From Io17-Chloro-G2 sp965226915 (GTDB lineage: Bacteria > Chloroflexota > Dehalococcoidia > Lucifugimonadales > UBA3495): 64,000 nt of DNA. Every line of letters begins with the position of its first letter. The stretch's first letter is position 1. The position numbers were made by a program, and so were the translations under genes. The notes under the pieces are model-generated. The model had not been told where the DNA came from. It did not search any database and was given only the letters and a program-made list of their open reading frames with translations. The DNA lies in contig CBDDEJ010000010.1 in assembly GCA_965226915.1 (NCBI GenBank), positions 372,001 to 436,000 of the forward strand, in the 5' to 3' direction. Below are positions 1-8,963 of this stretch, in pieces.

Positions 1-10
1 GAGACTCAAC

Positions 11-787
11 TTGCCGACTCAGGAAAAAATCGATCGCGTAGCCGACCTGCAGGACAAACTGGAGCGCTGCTCTATAGCGGTGACCACAAATTACACCGGT
101 ATCACCGTAAACGAGATGACGGAGTTGCGCCGACAAATGCGGGTGGCCGGGGTCGAATTCACGGTAGTTAAAAACACCCTGATGAACCTGGCTTCCGAAG
201 CTGCCAAAAAGCCTCAGGTAAAGGAGATCGTCCAGGGACCCACGGCCGTGGCTTTGGGCTACGACGACCCTTTGAACGTCGCCAAGGCGGTCTCGGACTA
301 CATCCGCAGCGCCCGGTCGGTGCTGACCATACGGGGAGCGGTGTTGGGCGACGGACCGGTCATGCAGGCGGCGGAAGTAATCCGCCTGGCGGGACTTCCG
401 CCGAAACCCCAGTTGTTGGCTATCTTGCTGGGCCAATTGCAAGCGCCCATACAAGGATTGGCGTCTGTTCTCAACGGTCCTTTGCAGAACCTTGAGGGAT
501 TGTTCCAAGCCAGGATAAGACAAATTGAAGCCGCCGGCCCAACCGAGACCGGAATGGCAGGCGATTCTGGCGAATCTGAAGCCAATAACGAAGCCGCCGA
601 CGCCGGCGAAGCCCCCGACACCAACGATTCTGGCGAGACGCAAGATGGCGGCGACGAAGAAGCCAACGAAACCCCAGACACCAGCGATCTTGGCGAGACA
701 CAAGATGGCGGCGACGAAGAATCCCACGAAACCCCAGACACCTGCGAGACCGGCGATTCTGGCGATTCTGGCGAGACCAGCGAATAA
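11..787 (+). CDS. rplJ: 50S ribosomal protein L10 with a long acidic C-terminal tail
   Basis: Ribosomal protein L10, the base of the L7/L12 stalk on the large subunit. Residues 1-175 are a normal L10: an N-terminal RNA-binding part with the KNTL motif (residues 54-57) and a C-terminal helix (about 130-172) that holds L7/L12 dimers. The protein is 258 residues, whereas L10 is normally about 165-180. The extra 80 or so residues are Gly/Asp/Glu/Thr-rich and include two copies of a 20-residue unit. The start is a TTG at position 11. It fits the family N-terminus, but only ten upstream bases are visible, so a ribosome binding site and any autoregulatory L10 leader lie outside the window. rplL follows 36 bases downstream, the usual operon order. 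Confidence 0.93.
   Translation: MPTQEKIDRVADLQDKLERCSIAVTTNYTGITVNEMTELRRQMRVAGVEFTVVKNTLMNLASEAAKKPQVKEIVQGPTAVALGYDDPLNVAKAVSDYIRSARSVLTIRGAVLGDGPVMQAAEVIRLAGLPPKPQLLAILLGQLQAPIQGLASVLNGPLQNLEGLFQARIRQIEAAGPTETGMAGDSGESEANNEAADAGEAPDTNDSGETQDGGDEEANETPDTSDLGETQDGGDEESHETPDTCETGDSGDSGETSE
621..740 (+). repeat. Two tandem 60-bp units in the rplJ tail
   Basis: Positions 621-680 and 681-740 are two copies of a 60-bp unit differing at a handful of bases. Each encodes 20 residues built around GETQDGGDEE and ETPDT. A weaker, partial copy precedes them near 600-620. The unit length is a multiple of three, so copy-number change would keep the frame open. Confidence 0.85.
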
Positions 788-823
788 TCCTCGCAACTGC
801 GCCCCTAATATTAAGGAGGAACC

Positions 824-1207
824 ATGACCAAAGACGAGATGATGGAAGCAATCAAACAGATGAACGTACTAGATCTTTCCGATCTGGTTAAGGCATTGGA
901 GGAGGAGTTTGGCATCACCGCAGCGGCCCCGGCGGTCGCAGTTGCCGCTCCCGCTGCCGGAGGAGCCGCAGCCGACGCCCCTGCCGAAGAAGAGCAGACC
1001 GAGTTTGCGGTCAGCATCAAAGAGATCGGCCCCAACAAGATTAACGTGATCAAAGCGGTGCGCGAAGTCACCTCCCTAGGTCTGCGGGAAGCCAAAGAGT
1101 TGGTGGAGTCCGCCCCGGCCGCCGTCAAGGAAGCCGTGGTCAAAGATGAGGCCGATACCATTAAAGCCAAGCTTGAAGAAGCCGGCGCAGTGGTCGAAGT
1201 CAGCTAA
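824..1207 (+). CDS. rplL: 50S ribosomal protein L7/L12
   Basis: The mobile stalk protein that recruits translation GTPases. At 127 residues it has the standard length. The N-terminal dimerisation helix (about 1-35), an Ala/Pro/Gly-rich hinge (about 38-58) and the globular C-terminal domain (about 60-127, with the KIxVIKxVRE pattern and GLxEAKELVE helix) are all recognisable. The ATG at 824 is preceded by AAGGAGG at 813-819, a near-perfect Shine-Dalgarno sequence that fixes the start. It is co-transcribed with rplJ. The strong ribosome binding site fits the known need for several L7/L12 copies per L10. Confidence 0.97.
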   Translation: MTKDEMMEAIKQMNVLDLSDLVKALEEEFGITAAAPAVAVAAPAAGGAAADAPAEEEQTEFAVSIKEIGPNKINVIKAVREVTSLGLREAKELVESAPAAVKEAVVKDEADTIKAKLEEAGAVVEVS

Positions 1208-1231
1208 ACGCTCCGCGCTTTCTTCAAAATC

Positions 1232-1249
1232 TCCCCAGCCTCCTGGGGA
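1232..1249 (+). terminator. Possible hairpin after rplL
   Basis: A perfect 7-bp stem (1232-1238 with 1243-1249, tccccag/ctgggga) with a 4-base loop lies 25 bases after the rplL stop. It is not followed by a T-run and related CCTGGGGA repeats continue after it, so it may be an attenuator or processing hairpin rather than a full terminator. Confidence 0.3.
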
Positions 1250-1294
1250 TCACTCCTGGGGAATACCCCTGGGGACGGACTTTGGAAGAATATC

Positions 1295-1531
1295 TTGAGC
1301 CGTAAAAAAGACCTGGAAAGGTTCCTGCGTCTGAAGTCGGGAAATCCGGACTATGCCGGGTTTCGTGGGACGGACACAGTAACGGCCAAACCTCAGGCAG
1401 CGCTGGCGAGCGTTACCTGCTCGGTATGTCAGCGAAAGCGCAACGTCGCCGTCGATACGTTGCCGGCCGACCGGCAGACCTATGTCTGCCAGCGCTGCCT
1501 AGATGCCCAATCCGCCGGCGCGGACAGCTAG
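1295..1531 (+). CDS. Small zinc-ribbon protein
   Basis: A 78-residue protein with two CxxC pairs, C42-x2-C45 and C65-x2-C68, separated by 19 residues, the geometry of a treble-clef or zinc-ribbon knuckle. The N-terminal third is basic (SRKKDLERFLRLK). The start is taken as TTG at 1295 with GGAAG upstream (1284-1288). It lies just downstream of rplL on the same strand, so a role linked to ribosome or RNA binding is possible, but that is guilt by association. I do not recognise a named family. Confidence 0.6.
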   Translation: MSRKKDLERFLRLKSGNPDYAGFRGTDTVTAKPQAALASVTCSVCQRKRNVAVDTLPADRQTYVCQRCLDAQSAGADS

Positions 1532-1717
1532 CCAGACTGGTCGAACCGGGCGTGGCTTAGCGCTTACCCATCTGAAACGCGGCAGGTGGGCGGGTCTAGA
1601 TGCTCGCCCGCCCGATTAAACTGGCTGTCCCGGCAATGACTGCGTGCCTCCAAATCCAAACGACCCACACCTCTCGACCTCTGGTTCCACCGCTTGGGCG
1701 CACACACCCCGGTAAAC

Positions 1718-3148
1718 GAAACTGTTCAGAGTTGAGGGGAAGTGAGCAACCGGCGGCATTCCAGGAGGGGATTGAGACCTCTGGCCCGCCAGGTGCCAAA
1801 GAGGGATGCCAAGGTCATCTTGCTGTCGGCGCCCTGCCCTGAGCGGGCGCCGCCGCTGATCTTGCGACTGGTTACCAGATGCCGCAGGCTCCGCTCGGCG
1901 GCGTTGTTGTCTGAGGGCACGGCTGGGTCCGACACGAAGACAAACAGTTCCTTGATGAACCGTTCCATGCGCCGGCAGAGCTTGGCCTGAACCGCCAGGG
2001 GATCTTTAAGGAAAGGCCGCGCCAAGACCATTAGTTTCTCCTCCAGCATTAGCTGGGTGCGATGGCCTGGCTGGGCTCGGGGAAGGACCGAGGCCTTGGC
2101 CTCCGTGTAGACCTGGTGAACCGCCTCGGCCCACTGAGCCAGCCCAGCGTCTTCTGGGTACAACCCTTTCAGGTCATGGATATCCCGCAGCAGATGAGCC
2201 CAGCACCGTTGCTTCAGGCCCGGGTAGTGGTTATAGGCGGCGTAGAAATCACTGACCAACACTCCGCTGAAGGAGGAATCCAGCACCTCATCCACCACCC
2301 CCTTATCCCGACCCCGACGCAGGAAGTATCGTTCGCTGGGAGTGCTGAAGGTCCAAACATAGCCGTTGCTCCCGTCCTGGCGCCAGCCGGTTTCGTCGCC
2401 CTGCACCACGGGACTGGCGCGGACTTGCTCGAGCACCTCTCGCACCGCCGTCTCAGCCTGACGGGCTACTCCATGGACGGCCTCGACGATGGCGCCAACA
2501 CTCAGGTGCAACTGATGGACGCTCTCCAGGTACCATTGGATGATTCTTATGGGCAACCGTCCCTCCTCCCGCAGGGTCACCATCAGGCTTACCAGATTGA
2601 CCCCCAGGCGCTGCTGGCCCAGAACCACCCCCTGCAGGGCCTCTTTGGGCAGCCGGCGCCGCTGGCATACCGGACAGATGCGGGCTACCAGGGCGTGCTC
2701 GGTCACTTCTACCGGAGCCACCGGTAGCTCAATGACTTCCCGAGTTCGCTGTACCCATCCGCCGTTCAGGTGAGTCCCGCAGTCGGGACAGACCGCCACG
2801 GCATGCTCCACCCGCCGGGTAGGAGTCATGCGCTGGCGGGCGAAGCCATGGCGGCGCGGCTTTCTGGGCTCCTTTTTCTCCGGCGCTTGCCGGCTGGAGT
2901 GCGGCTGATTACCCGGCATCCCCGACGACCCGCGCCGGTTGGGACGGGATTCCAGAACCCCAATCCGCCTTTGCAAATCGGCAATGACTCCCCGCTGGCC
3001 GGCAATTATCTCCAGCAGAGTTTCGCCACTCGCCGCGTTCAGGTCTAGTTCAGTGTCCACCTCCCTGGTATGCCACAACTCCCCCGGCCATGCCAGCGTT
3101 TTTCCAACGGCTTTGAGCCAATTCACCTCATCAAGTCTGAACAGTTAC
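1718..3148 (-). mobile_element. IS66-family insertion sequence, copy 1
   Basis: A 1431-bp element bounded by imperfect inverted repeats that start gaaactgttcagagttga (left) and gtaactgttcagacttga (right, reverse complement). It carries one transposase gene and no visible tnpA/tnpB accessory genes. The length is identical to copy 2 (7533-8963), which lies in the opposite orientation. The flanks do not form a direct repeat here: 1710-1717 is cggtaaac and 3149-3156 is cgtgtgag. The latter is the exact reverse complement of the 8 bases that follow copy 2, evidence for an inversion between the copies. Confidence 0.93.
1726..3126 (-). CDS. IS66-family transposase
   Basis: A DDE transposase of 466 residues. 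Visible parts in order: an N-terminal helical region with a leucine-zipper-like segment (about 25-60), a zinc-binding domain with CPDC and CPVC pairs, and a catalytic core containing QGDETGWR (first Asp), VSDFYAAYN (second Asp), CWAHLLRD and, near the C-terminus, DNNAAERSLR (the IS66 catalytic Glu motif). The start is GTG at 3126, inside the IS end. It differs from copy 2 by about three residues. With all motifs intact, it is probably active. Confidence 0.95.
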   Translation of the reverse strand: MNWLKAVGKTLAWPGELWHTREVDTELDLNAASGETLLEIIAGQRGVIADLQRRIGVLESRPNRRGSSGMPGNQPHSSRQAPEKKEPRKPRRHGFARQRMTPTRRVEHAVAVCPDCGTHLNGGWVQRTREVIELPVAPVEVTEHALVARICPVCQRRRLPKEALQGVVLGQQRLGVNLVSLMVTLREEGRLPIRIIQWYLESVHQLHLSVGAIVEAVHGVARQAETAVREVLEQVRASPVVQGDETGWRQDGSNGYVWTFSTPSERYFLRRGRDKGVVDEVLDSSFSGVLVSDFYAAYNHYPGLKQRCWAHLLRDIHDLKGLYPEDAGLAQWAEAVHQVYTEAKASVLPRAQPGHRTQLMLEEKLMVLARPFLKDPLAVQAKLCRRMERFIKELFVFVSDPAVPSDNNAAERSLRHLVTSRKISGGARSGQGADSKMTLASLFGTWRARGLNPLLECRRLLTSPQL

Positions 3149-3386
3149 CGTGTGAGCCGTTTAATTGAATCGCAAGCTGCCTTCCTGTAATATATTTTAC
3201 GGACCACACGCCCCGTGAAATCGCCTCATTCGTTGCCCAATTACTAGAACATTCACGCCGGTTTTGTGGGGGGTTCCATCGCTGGGATTCGCGGCTATCG
3301 GACCCATTTTATAGAACGACTTGATGGAACGACCCTCCGGACCTCGGCATGATTAAAACCGTTTCTAATTTGGAGAACACCGGCTT

Positions 3387-4109
3387 ATGGCAAAAGATGA
3401 TCAGGATATTCCCCAGCGGGTGCTGGTAGTGACACCCCATCCCGACGATGCTGAAATGTGGTGCGGCGGCGCATTGGCCCACTGGATCAGCCAGGGGGCC
3501 GAAGTGCATTACGTCTTATGCACAGATGGCGGCAAAGGCACAAGCGATCCCAATGTGACTTCCCAAGATCTGTCCGCGAGACGGGAGCAGGAACAACGGG
3601 ACGCCGCCCAGGTTTTGGGCGCGGCCGAGGTGGTGATGCTGCATCACGCCGACGGGGAATTGGAAGACACCAGGGAGTTTCGTAAAGAGATAGTCAGGCA
3701 GATCAGGTTGGTGCGGCCCGACGTGGTGCTATGCCCGGAACCCTACCGCAGGAACCTGGCTTGGCACCGCGATCACAGGATCACCGGCCAGGTAACTCTG
3801 GATGCCGTGTTCCCCGCCGCCAGAGACCATTTGAACTTCGTTGAGCTTTGGCGCGACGAGGGGTTGGAGCCGCACAAAACTGGAACGGTCCTCTTTTGGG
3901 GTACGGAACTGGCCGATACCTTCGTCGATATTTCCGATGCCATAGACACCAAGGTTAAAGCGGTGATGGCCCACCGGAGCCAGATCGGGGAGCGGCCGGA
4001 GTCCGAGGTTAAGGGTTTCATTCAGGAGAGGGCCCAAGACGCCGGAAAGTCCGCCGCCGAGCCGTTCCAACTCGCCGAAGCCTTCCGCAAGGTGACCTTC
4101 CGCACCTAG
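3387..4109 (+). CDS. PIG-L/LmbE-family zinc deacetylase
   Basis: Predicted zinc-dependent N-deacetylase of the PIG-L/LmbE superfamily, which includes GlcNAc-PI deacetylase and the MshB/BshB enzymes of thiol cofactor synthesis. The zinc and catalytic motif HPDDAE is at residues 18-23. A second metal-binding segment with WHRDHR lies near residue 130. At 240 residues the length is normal for the family. The ATG at 3387 has a GGAG at 3372-3375, a slightly long spacing. The substrate cannot be read from the sequence. It sits between an IS66 copy and a convergent DUF885 gene, in the segment that appears to have been inverted. Confidence 0.88.
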   Translation: MAKDDQDIPQRVLVVTPHPDDAEMWCGGALAHWISQGAEVHYVLCTDGGKGTSDPNVTSQDLSARREQEQRDAAQVLGAAEVVMLHHADGELEDTREFRKEIVRQIRLVRPDVVLCPEPYRRNLAWHRDHRITGQVTLDAVFPAARDHLNFVELWRDEGLEPHKTGTVLFWGTELADTFVDISDAIDTKVKAVMAHRSQIGERPESEVKGFIQERAQDAGKSAAEPFQLAEAFRKVTFRT

Positions 4110-4135
4110 TCAAGCCCGGATAGTCACATGCGTAG

Positions 4136-5800
4136 TCAGAGCGGCGAACCTTCTGGGCTCTCCAACATTATCTCCCGAACCAACGGCAGGGCGGGCGCTC
4201 CGTAGGAAAGCAGTTCGTCGTGGAATTGCTTCAACGAAAATGATCCCGCCTTTTCCATTCGATAGTCTTGGGCCAGCTTTTTGATCATCAACTTGCCCAG
4301 CGTGTAATTGAGGTACCCGGGGTCGAATGTTCCCCTTAACGCCTCACGCCGGGCTGGATGCTCCCCCATATAGGCATGGTCCATGAAGAAGTGGGTGGCC
4401 TGGTCTACGGTCATTCCTTGGGTATGCATACGGATGGAGCACAGGTACCGGCAGTTGCGGACCAGAGCCTCCAACAGTTGGGTCAGTAGGAGATTTGGCT
4501 GGCCCTTGGCGTAGTCCGTGTTCACCACCATCTCTTCGGTGTAATGGGCCCAACCTTCGGTGAAGGCATATGAGGTCGCCACTCGGTTGATCAGGGGCAG
4601 ATTCCGGCCGTATTTGTTGTGGAGGTGATGGACGAAATGTCCCGGATAAACTTCGTGGATGGAGATGATTTTCAGCGTGTCGTAGTTGAAATTTGACAGC
4701 CACTCTTCCCGCTGGCTGGCGGTCCAGCCGGGCTCCACCGGGGTGACATAATAAAATGACTCGCTGGCCTGGGTTTCCAGGGCGCCGGCACTGTCCATGG
4801 CCGCAAAGGCGTACCTCATATATGCCGGAGTTTCCGTGACCTGGCAACGGTCTTCCGATGGGACTGACAGGATGTCCAGGTTGATCATGGCTTGACGCAG
4901 CGCTTCAAGCATTTCCCGGGTATCCGGAATCAAACCATCCGCGCTGGGGTGGTTGCCGCTGATTTTCGCGACGATATCGGCTACCGGACGGCCGGGGCCA
5001 ATCTCAGCCGCCACCTCAGCTAGCCGGGCCAGATTTTCGTCCAAGTTGGCTTGTCCCACACGTTGCAACTCCGCCACCGGTATCGTGACGGCCTCGCCCT
5101 CGGCCATCATAGCTCCGTACATTTTGGATCCGATGGCAAACTCGGGTGTGGCGTCCTCGCGCCGCGCGTGAAGCCGTTTCACGAACCCGTCAACGGCGTT
5201 GGCGGCTGATTCTCTGAGTCTATTGATTTCGGCCAATATAGCTACGTCGTTTAAACCAGACACGGCCTGCTCCAAGTCGAGGCGGTAAAACCGGGCCATT
5301 CCCGCATAGGCTTCGATGCTCATGTCCAACACCGGAGAACCTATGTCTTCAGAGAGGGCGGAGTCGAGGGTCTCCAGGAATTCGGGAATCTGGGCCAGGA
5401 CTTGGGATGCCGACCGCACCCGGTCTGCTAGGGGCGCGTAGTCACGGTTGACGTAGGAGCCAACGTTGAGATAGCCCACCTGGCGCATGGGGTTGGTCTC
5501 CCAAGGACGCACTTCGGTTAGGGTGAACAGTTCCCGCTTTAGGAATTGCTCCAATAGCCGGTGGCTCAACCGGTCCTCTTTGGTTAATCCGGCTCGGTCC
5601 ACCGTCGACAGCTGGTTCAATCCGCCGCGAACGGATTCGGCGCGGCGCGACAGGCTTGCCGGGGTAAGGTCGGGCAGGCGCCCGTCGTACTCATGCCGGC
5701 CGATGCGGGAGCCCGCCGTGGGGTAGAAACCCCAGTACTCATGAATCAACCGCTGGGCAAGACCGTCCAGCCGCTCATTCCGGTTGGTTACTTCCGCCAT
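4136..5800 (-). CDS. DUF885-family metallopeptidase-like protein
   Basis: A 554-residue protein of the DUF885 family, thought to be zinc metallopeptidase-like. The diagnostic motif HEVYPGH is at residues 382-388. It supplies the HE...H pattern expected for metal binding, followed by a Tyr/Thr-rich segment with TEGWAHYTEE (about 413-422) that supplies the downstream Glu. There is no signal peptide, so it is likely cytoplasmic. It is downstream of the EthD gene on the same strand with a 45-base gap, suggesting co-transcription. The physiological substrate is unknown. Confidence 0.85.
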   Translation of the reverse strand: MAEVTNRNERLDGLAQRLIHEYWGFYPTAGSRIGRHEYDGRLPDLTPASLSRRAESVRGGLNQLSTVDRAGLTKEDRLSHRLLEQFLKRELFTLTEVRPWETNPMRQVGYLNVGSYVNRDYAPLADRVRSASQVLAQIPEFLETLDSALSEDIGSPVLDMSIEAYAGMARFYRLDLEQAVSGLNDVAILAEINRLRESAANAVDGFVKRLHARREDATPEFAIGSKMYGAMMAEGEAVTIPVAELQRVGQANLDENLARLAEVAAEIGPGRPVADIVAKISGNHPSADGLIPDTREMLEALRQAMINLDILSVPSEDRCQVTETPAYMRYAFAAMDSAGALETQASESFYYVTPVEPGWTASQREEWLSNFNYDTLKIISIHEVYPGHFVHHLHNKYGRNLPLINRVATSYAFTEGWAHYTEEMVVNTDYAKGQPNLLLTQLLEALVRNCRYLCSIRMHTQGMTVDQATHFFMDHAYMGEHPARREALRGTFDPGYLNYTLGKLMIKKLAQDYRMEKAGSFSLKQFHDELLSYGAPALPLVREIMLESPEGSPL

Positions 5801-5845
5801 AGGCGCCTCTCCTGAACAACCCGCGGCTTCATACCGGCCTGGTGG

Positions 5846-6160
5846 CTAGATCAGCACCTCGCTGATCTGGAAGGTAGGCGAGATATCCGTGTAGTTTTTG
5901 ATGTCGCCCATGATCTGGCCCGCATGAGCGGTAAAGGCGGCATGGACCTCTTCGGTGGTCTCGAAGAACAGATGGCCGACAAGGACAAAAGGCGCGGGTT
6001 TGCTGGGGTCGGCGCTCGACACTCCTTTTTCTGCCTCACCTTTCACCAGGCCCATGGGTTCCAATAATCCCTGCACCATGGGGAGATGCGTATTCAGGTA
6101 ATAATCGAAATCGAATTTCTTGCCTTCCTCGTTGGGGTACAAAACGGTTACTTTAATCAT
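5846..6160 (-). CDS. EthD-domain protein
   Basis: A 104-residue ferredoxin-like alpha+beta-barrel protein of the EthD family: an N-terminal MIKVTVLYPN strand, the FDFDYYLNTHLPMV helix with the family His, and a C-terminal DISPTFQISEVLI strand. Family members take part in degradation of ethers and other organics, but most are uncharacterised. The ATG at 6160 is chosen because GGAGG lies five to nine bases upstream. A longer frame starting at a TTG further upstream would run through that ribosome binding site. Probably co-transcribed with the DUF885 gene. Confidence 0.8.
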   Translation of the reverse strand: MIKVTVLYPNEEGKKFDFDYYLNTHLPMVQGLLEPMGLVKGEAEKGVSSADPSKPAPFVLVGHLFFETTEEVHAAFTAHAGQIMGDIKNYTDISPTFQISEVLI

Positions 6161-6252
6161 GGTTGCCTCCAAAAGTAAGGAAGTATGGGGTCAAAGCCCG
6201 AATCATTCTACACTACGTCATTGGAGCGGGCTATCGGAGTTTGGTTTACCGG

Positions 6253-7525
6253 CAGGGCCTTTTCATTCTCCTGCCTGGCAGGTAAAGCCCATCATGTCGA
6301 AAGCTTCGCTGAGATGGGCATTGTGGCGGCGTAGGGCAGCGGCTACGTTGGAATGCCCAGCCCGACGTACCAAGCTGATGACCAGGTTCCGCAGGCCCGC
6401 CAGAACCTGTGGGGCGGCCCCAGTGCGCACCTGAGAGCGGTCCTCGTCGAAGGTCACATCCCGTACCCAGTGGAGGCGGTTCTCGATGCCCCAGTGCCCA
6501 CGGGAAAGGCTCAACAATCGCCTGGCATCGGCATCAGTGGCTGGGAGACTGCTAATTGCATAGCTCACAGCCACCTGTTTCTTGCCCTTCACGACCCGCT
6601 GGCGCTCTAGCCGACACACCTGTTGCAGATGCGGCCACGCTTCCCCGACCGTCCCAGCGCTGCCCACGTAGCCATTTAGCTCTGGGTCGGCCAAGGCCCA
6701 CAACTCTCGCCGCTCCAGCCGCCCATGACGCCGCTTTACTGGAGCATCGGCCCAGACCGTCAGCTTGGCCCCGCGTGCTCGCCACTCCGCTGCCAGCCAG
6801 GGAGGTACGGTTGGCCCACCAGCCCTCTCAGTTCCTAGCAGGGGAAAAAGCCACCTCCAGGTCTCGGCGCAAGGTGGGCTGATTCTCTTTAACTGGCAGC
6901 AGATACTCTCCGCCGCCTGCCACAATCTGCTCACAGACTTTCCGTTGGGTCAGTAAGGCATCAGCCACTACTACCCGACCCTTCAGGGGTACCTGGCCCA
7001 ATACTTCTTTGACCGCCGCCAATTCTTCCCCTTTGCCCGGCGCAGCTACCTGCGCCAGCACTGCCCCAGCGCGGCTAGCGTAGGCCGACACCACATGGAC
7101 CCCGGGTATCTCTTGGCCGTGGACCCCTCGCAAGGTTTTCCCGTCCAGGGACAGGGGATCATCCGCCTCTACCCCGCTATTTGCCAGCCAGTTGCCGACT
7201 TCTGCCTCAAAGGCCGCCACGTCCAGGTCCTTGAACACCCGGTGGAGGGTGGCCACGCAGGGTGTCTTCTCCTGGCTGAACCCCAAAAGCTGCGCCGTAG
7301 CACCCCCTTGGTCCCGCCCCCATTGCGCTATGGCGTATAAGCTGCGGGCGCCGCACAGCATGGCACAGGTGGCCAAGGCCAGGATCGCCCCCAAAGAGTG
7401 GCGTCGCCCTTGGCTACTCCGGAAGTCAGGCGCCAAATCCAGCGCTTCCCTCAAAGTCATCATCCTCCCCTCCCGCTTAAACTGGTAATAATTTTATACT
7501 ATTTTGAGAAAATGAAAAGGCCTTG
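6253..7525 (-). mobile_element. ISAs1-family insertion sequence (degenerate transposase)
   Basis: A 1273-bp element with inverted ends cagggccttttcattctc (left, from 6253) and caaggccttttcattttc (right, reverse complement, ending at 7525). The right end stops only seven bases before IS66 copy 2. The nine bases outside the left end (6244-6252, gtttaccgg) have no partner on the right. They match, in reverse complement, the nine bases that abut IS66 copy 1 at 1709-1717. This suggests a 9-bp target duplication split by the inversion described in the findings. Confidence 0.85.
6263..7463 (-). pseudogene. ISAs1-family transposase, frameshifted
   Basis: The N-terminal part (7463 to about 6840) contains the DUF4338-like start, the first catalytic Asp in DDPLSLDGKTLRG and the second in GRVVVADALLTQ. 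The C-terminal part continues in another frame (to 6263) with GHWGIENRLHWVRDVTFDED, the hallmark of the family. The frames cross at about 6840, in a T5C4 run. A single indel there inactivates the protein unless frameshifting occurs. The stop codon lies within the terminal inverted repeat. Confidence 0.85.
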
Positions 7526-7532
7526 TTCGCCT

Positions 7533-8963
7533 GTAACTGTTCAGACTTGATGAGGTGAATTGGCTCAAAGCCGTTGGAAAAACGCTGGCATGGCCGGGGG
7601 AGTTGTGGCATACCAGGGAGGTGGACACTGAACTAGACCTGAACGCGGCGAGTGGCGAAACTCTGCTGGAGATAATTGCCGGCCAGCGGGCAGTCATTGC
7701 CGATTTGCAAAGGCGGATTGGGGTTCTGGAATCCCGTCCCAACCGGCGCGGGTCGTCGGGGATGCCGGGTAATCAGCCGCACTCCAGCCGGCAAGCGCCG
7801 GAGAAAAAGGAGCCCAGAAAGCCGCGCCGCCATGGCTTCGCCCGCCAGCGCATGACTCCTACCCGGCGGGTGGAGCATGCCGTGGCGGTCTGTCCCGACT
7901 GCGGGACTCACCTGAACGGCGGATGGGTACAGCGAACTCGGGAAGTCATTGAGCTACCGGTGGCTCCGGTAGAAGTGACCGAGCACGCCCTGGTAGCCCG
8001 CATCTGTCCGGTATGCCAGCGGCGCCGGCTGCCCAAAGAGGCCCTGCAGGGGGTGGTTCTGGGCCAGCAGCGCCTGGGGGTCAATCTGGTAAGCCTGATG
8101 GTGACCCTGCGGGAGGAGGGACGGTTGCCCATAAGAATCATCCAATGGTACCTGGAGAGCGTCCATCAGTTGCACCTGAGTGTTGGCGCCATCGTCCAGG
8201 CCGTCCATGGAGTAGCCCGTCAGGCTGAGACGGCGGTGCGAGAGATGCTCGAGCAAGTCCGCGCCAGTCCCGTGGTGCAGGGCGACGAAACCGGCTGGCG
8301 CCAGGACGGGAGCAACGGCTATGTTTGGACCTTCAGCACTCCCAGCGAACGATACTTCCTGCGTCGGGGTCGGGATAAGGGGGTGGTGGATGAGGTGCTG
8401 GATTCCTCCTTCAGCGGAGTGTTGGTCAGTGATTTCTACGCCGCCTATAACCACTACCCGGGCCTGAAGCAACGGTGCTGGGCTCATCTGCTGCGGGATA
8501 TCCATGACCTGAAAGGGTTGTACCCAGAAGACGCTGGGCTGGCTCAGTGGGCCGAGGCGGTTCACCAGGTCTACACGGAGGCCAAGGCCTCGGTCCTTCC
8601 CCGAGCCCAGCCAGGCCATCGCACCCAGCTAATGCTGGAGGAGAAACTAATGGTCTTGGCGCGGCCTTTCCTTAAAGATCCCCTGGCGGTTCAGGCCAAG
8701 CTCTGCCGGCGCATGGAACGGTTCATCAAGGAACTGTTTGTCTTCGTGTCGGACCCAGCCGTGCCCTCAGACAACAACGCCGCCGAGCGGAGCCTGCGGC
8801 ATCTGGTAACCAGTCGCAAGATCAGCGGCGGCGCCCGCTCAGGGCAGGGCGCCGACAGCAAGATGACCTTGGCATCCCTCTTTGGCACCTGGCGGGCCAG
8901 AGGTCTCAATCCCCTCCTGGAATGCCGCCGGTTGCTCACTTCCCCTCAACTCTGAACAGTTTC
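7533..8963 (+). mobile_element. IS66-family insertion sequence, copy 2
   Basis: The same 1431-bp element as 1718-3148, in the opposite orientation. Ends are gtaactgttcag at 7533 and ctgaacagtttc ending at 8963. Left flank 7525-7532 is gttcgcct; right flank 8964-8971 is ctcacacg. The flanks are not a direct repeat in the present arrangement, but the right flank is the reverse complement of 3149-3156. Confidence 0.93.
7555..8955 (+). CDS. IS66-family transposase
   Basis: A 466-residue DDE transposase, nearly identical to the product of 1726-3126. Differences include Ala for Gly in QRAVIADLQ, Gln for Glu in IVQAVHG and Met for Val in REMLEQ. The zinc pairs CPDC and CPVC, the QGDETGWR and VSDFYAAYN aspartates and DNNAAERSLR are intact. 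GTG start at 7555. Two near-identical, intact copies point to recent activity. Confidence 0.95.
   Translation: MNWLKAVGKTLAWPGELWHTREVDTELDLNAASGETLLEIIAGQRAVIADLQRRIGVLESRPNRRGSSGMPGNQPHSSRQAPEKKEPRKPRRHGFARQRMTPTRRVEHAVAVCPDCGTHLNGGWVQRTREVIELPVAPVEVTEHALVARICPVCQRRRLPKEALQGVVLGQQRLGVNLVSLMVTLREEGRLPIRIIQWYLESVHQLHLSVGAIVQAVHGVARQAETAVREMLEQVRASPVVQGDETGWRQDGSNGYVWTFSTPSERYFLRRGRDKGVVDEVLDSSFSGVLVSDFYAAYNHYPGLKQRCWAHLLRDIHDLKGLYPEDAGLAQWAEAVHQVYTEAKASVLPRAQPGHRTQLMLEEKLMVLARPFLKDPLAVQAKLCRRMERFIKELFVFVSDPAVPSDNNAAERSLRHLVTSRKISGGARSGQGADSKMTLASLFGTWRARGLNPLLECRRLLTSPQL

Noticed and set aside
298..851. Long reverse-strand and alternate frames over rplJ
   Set aside because: Shadows of the repetitive acidic rplJ tail; the L10 frame is clear and conserved.
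2062..2727. 221-residue plus-strand frame opposite the IS66 transposase (also in copy 2)
   Set aside because: Antisense shadow; present in both copies only because the copies are identical. No ribosome binding site or domain.
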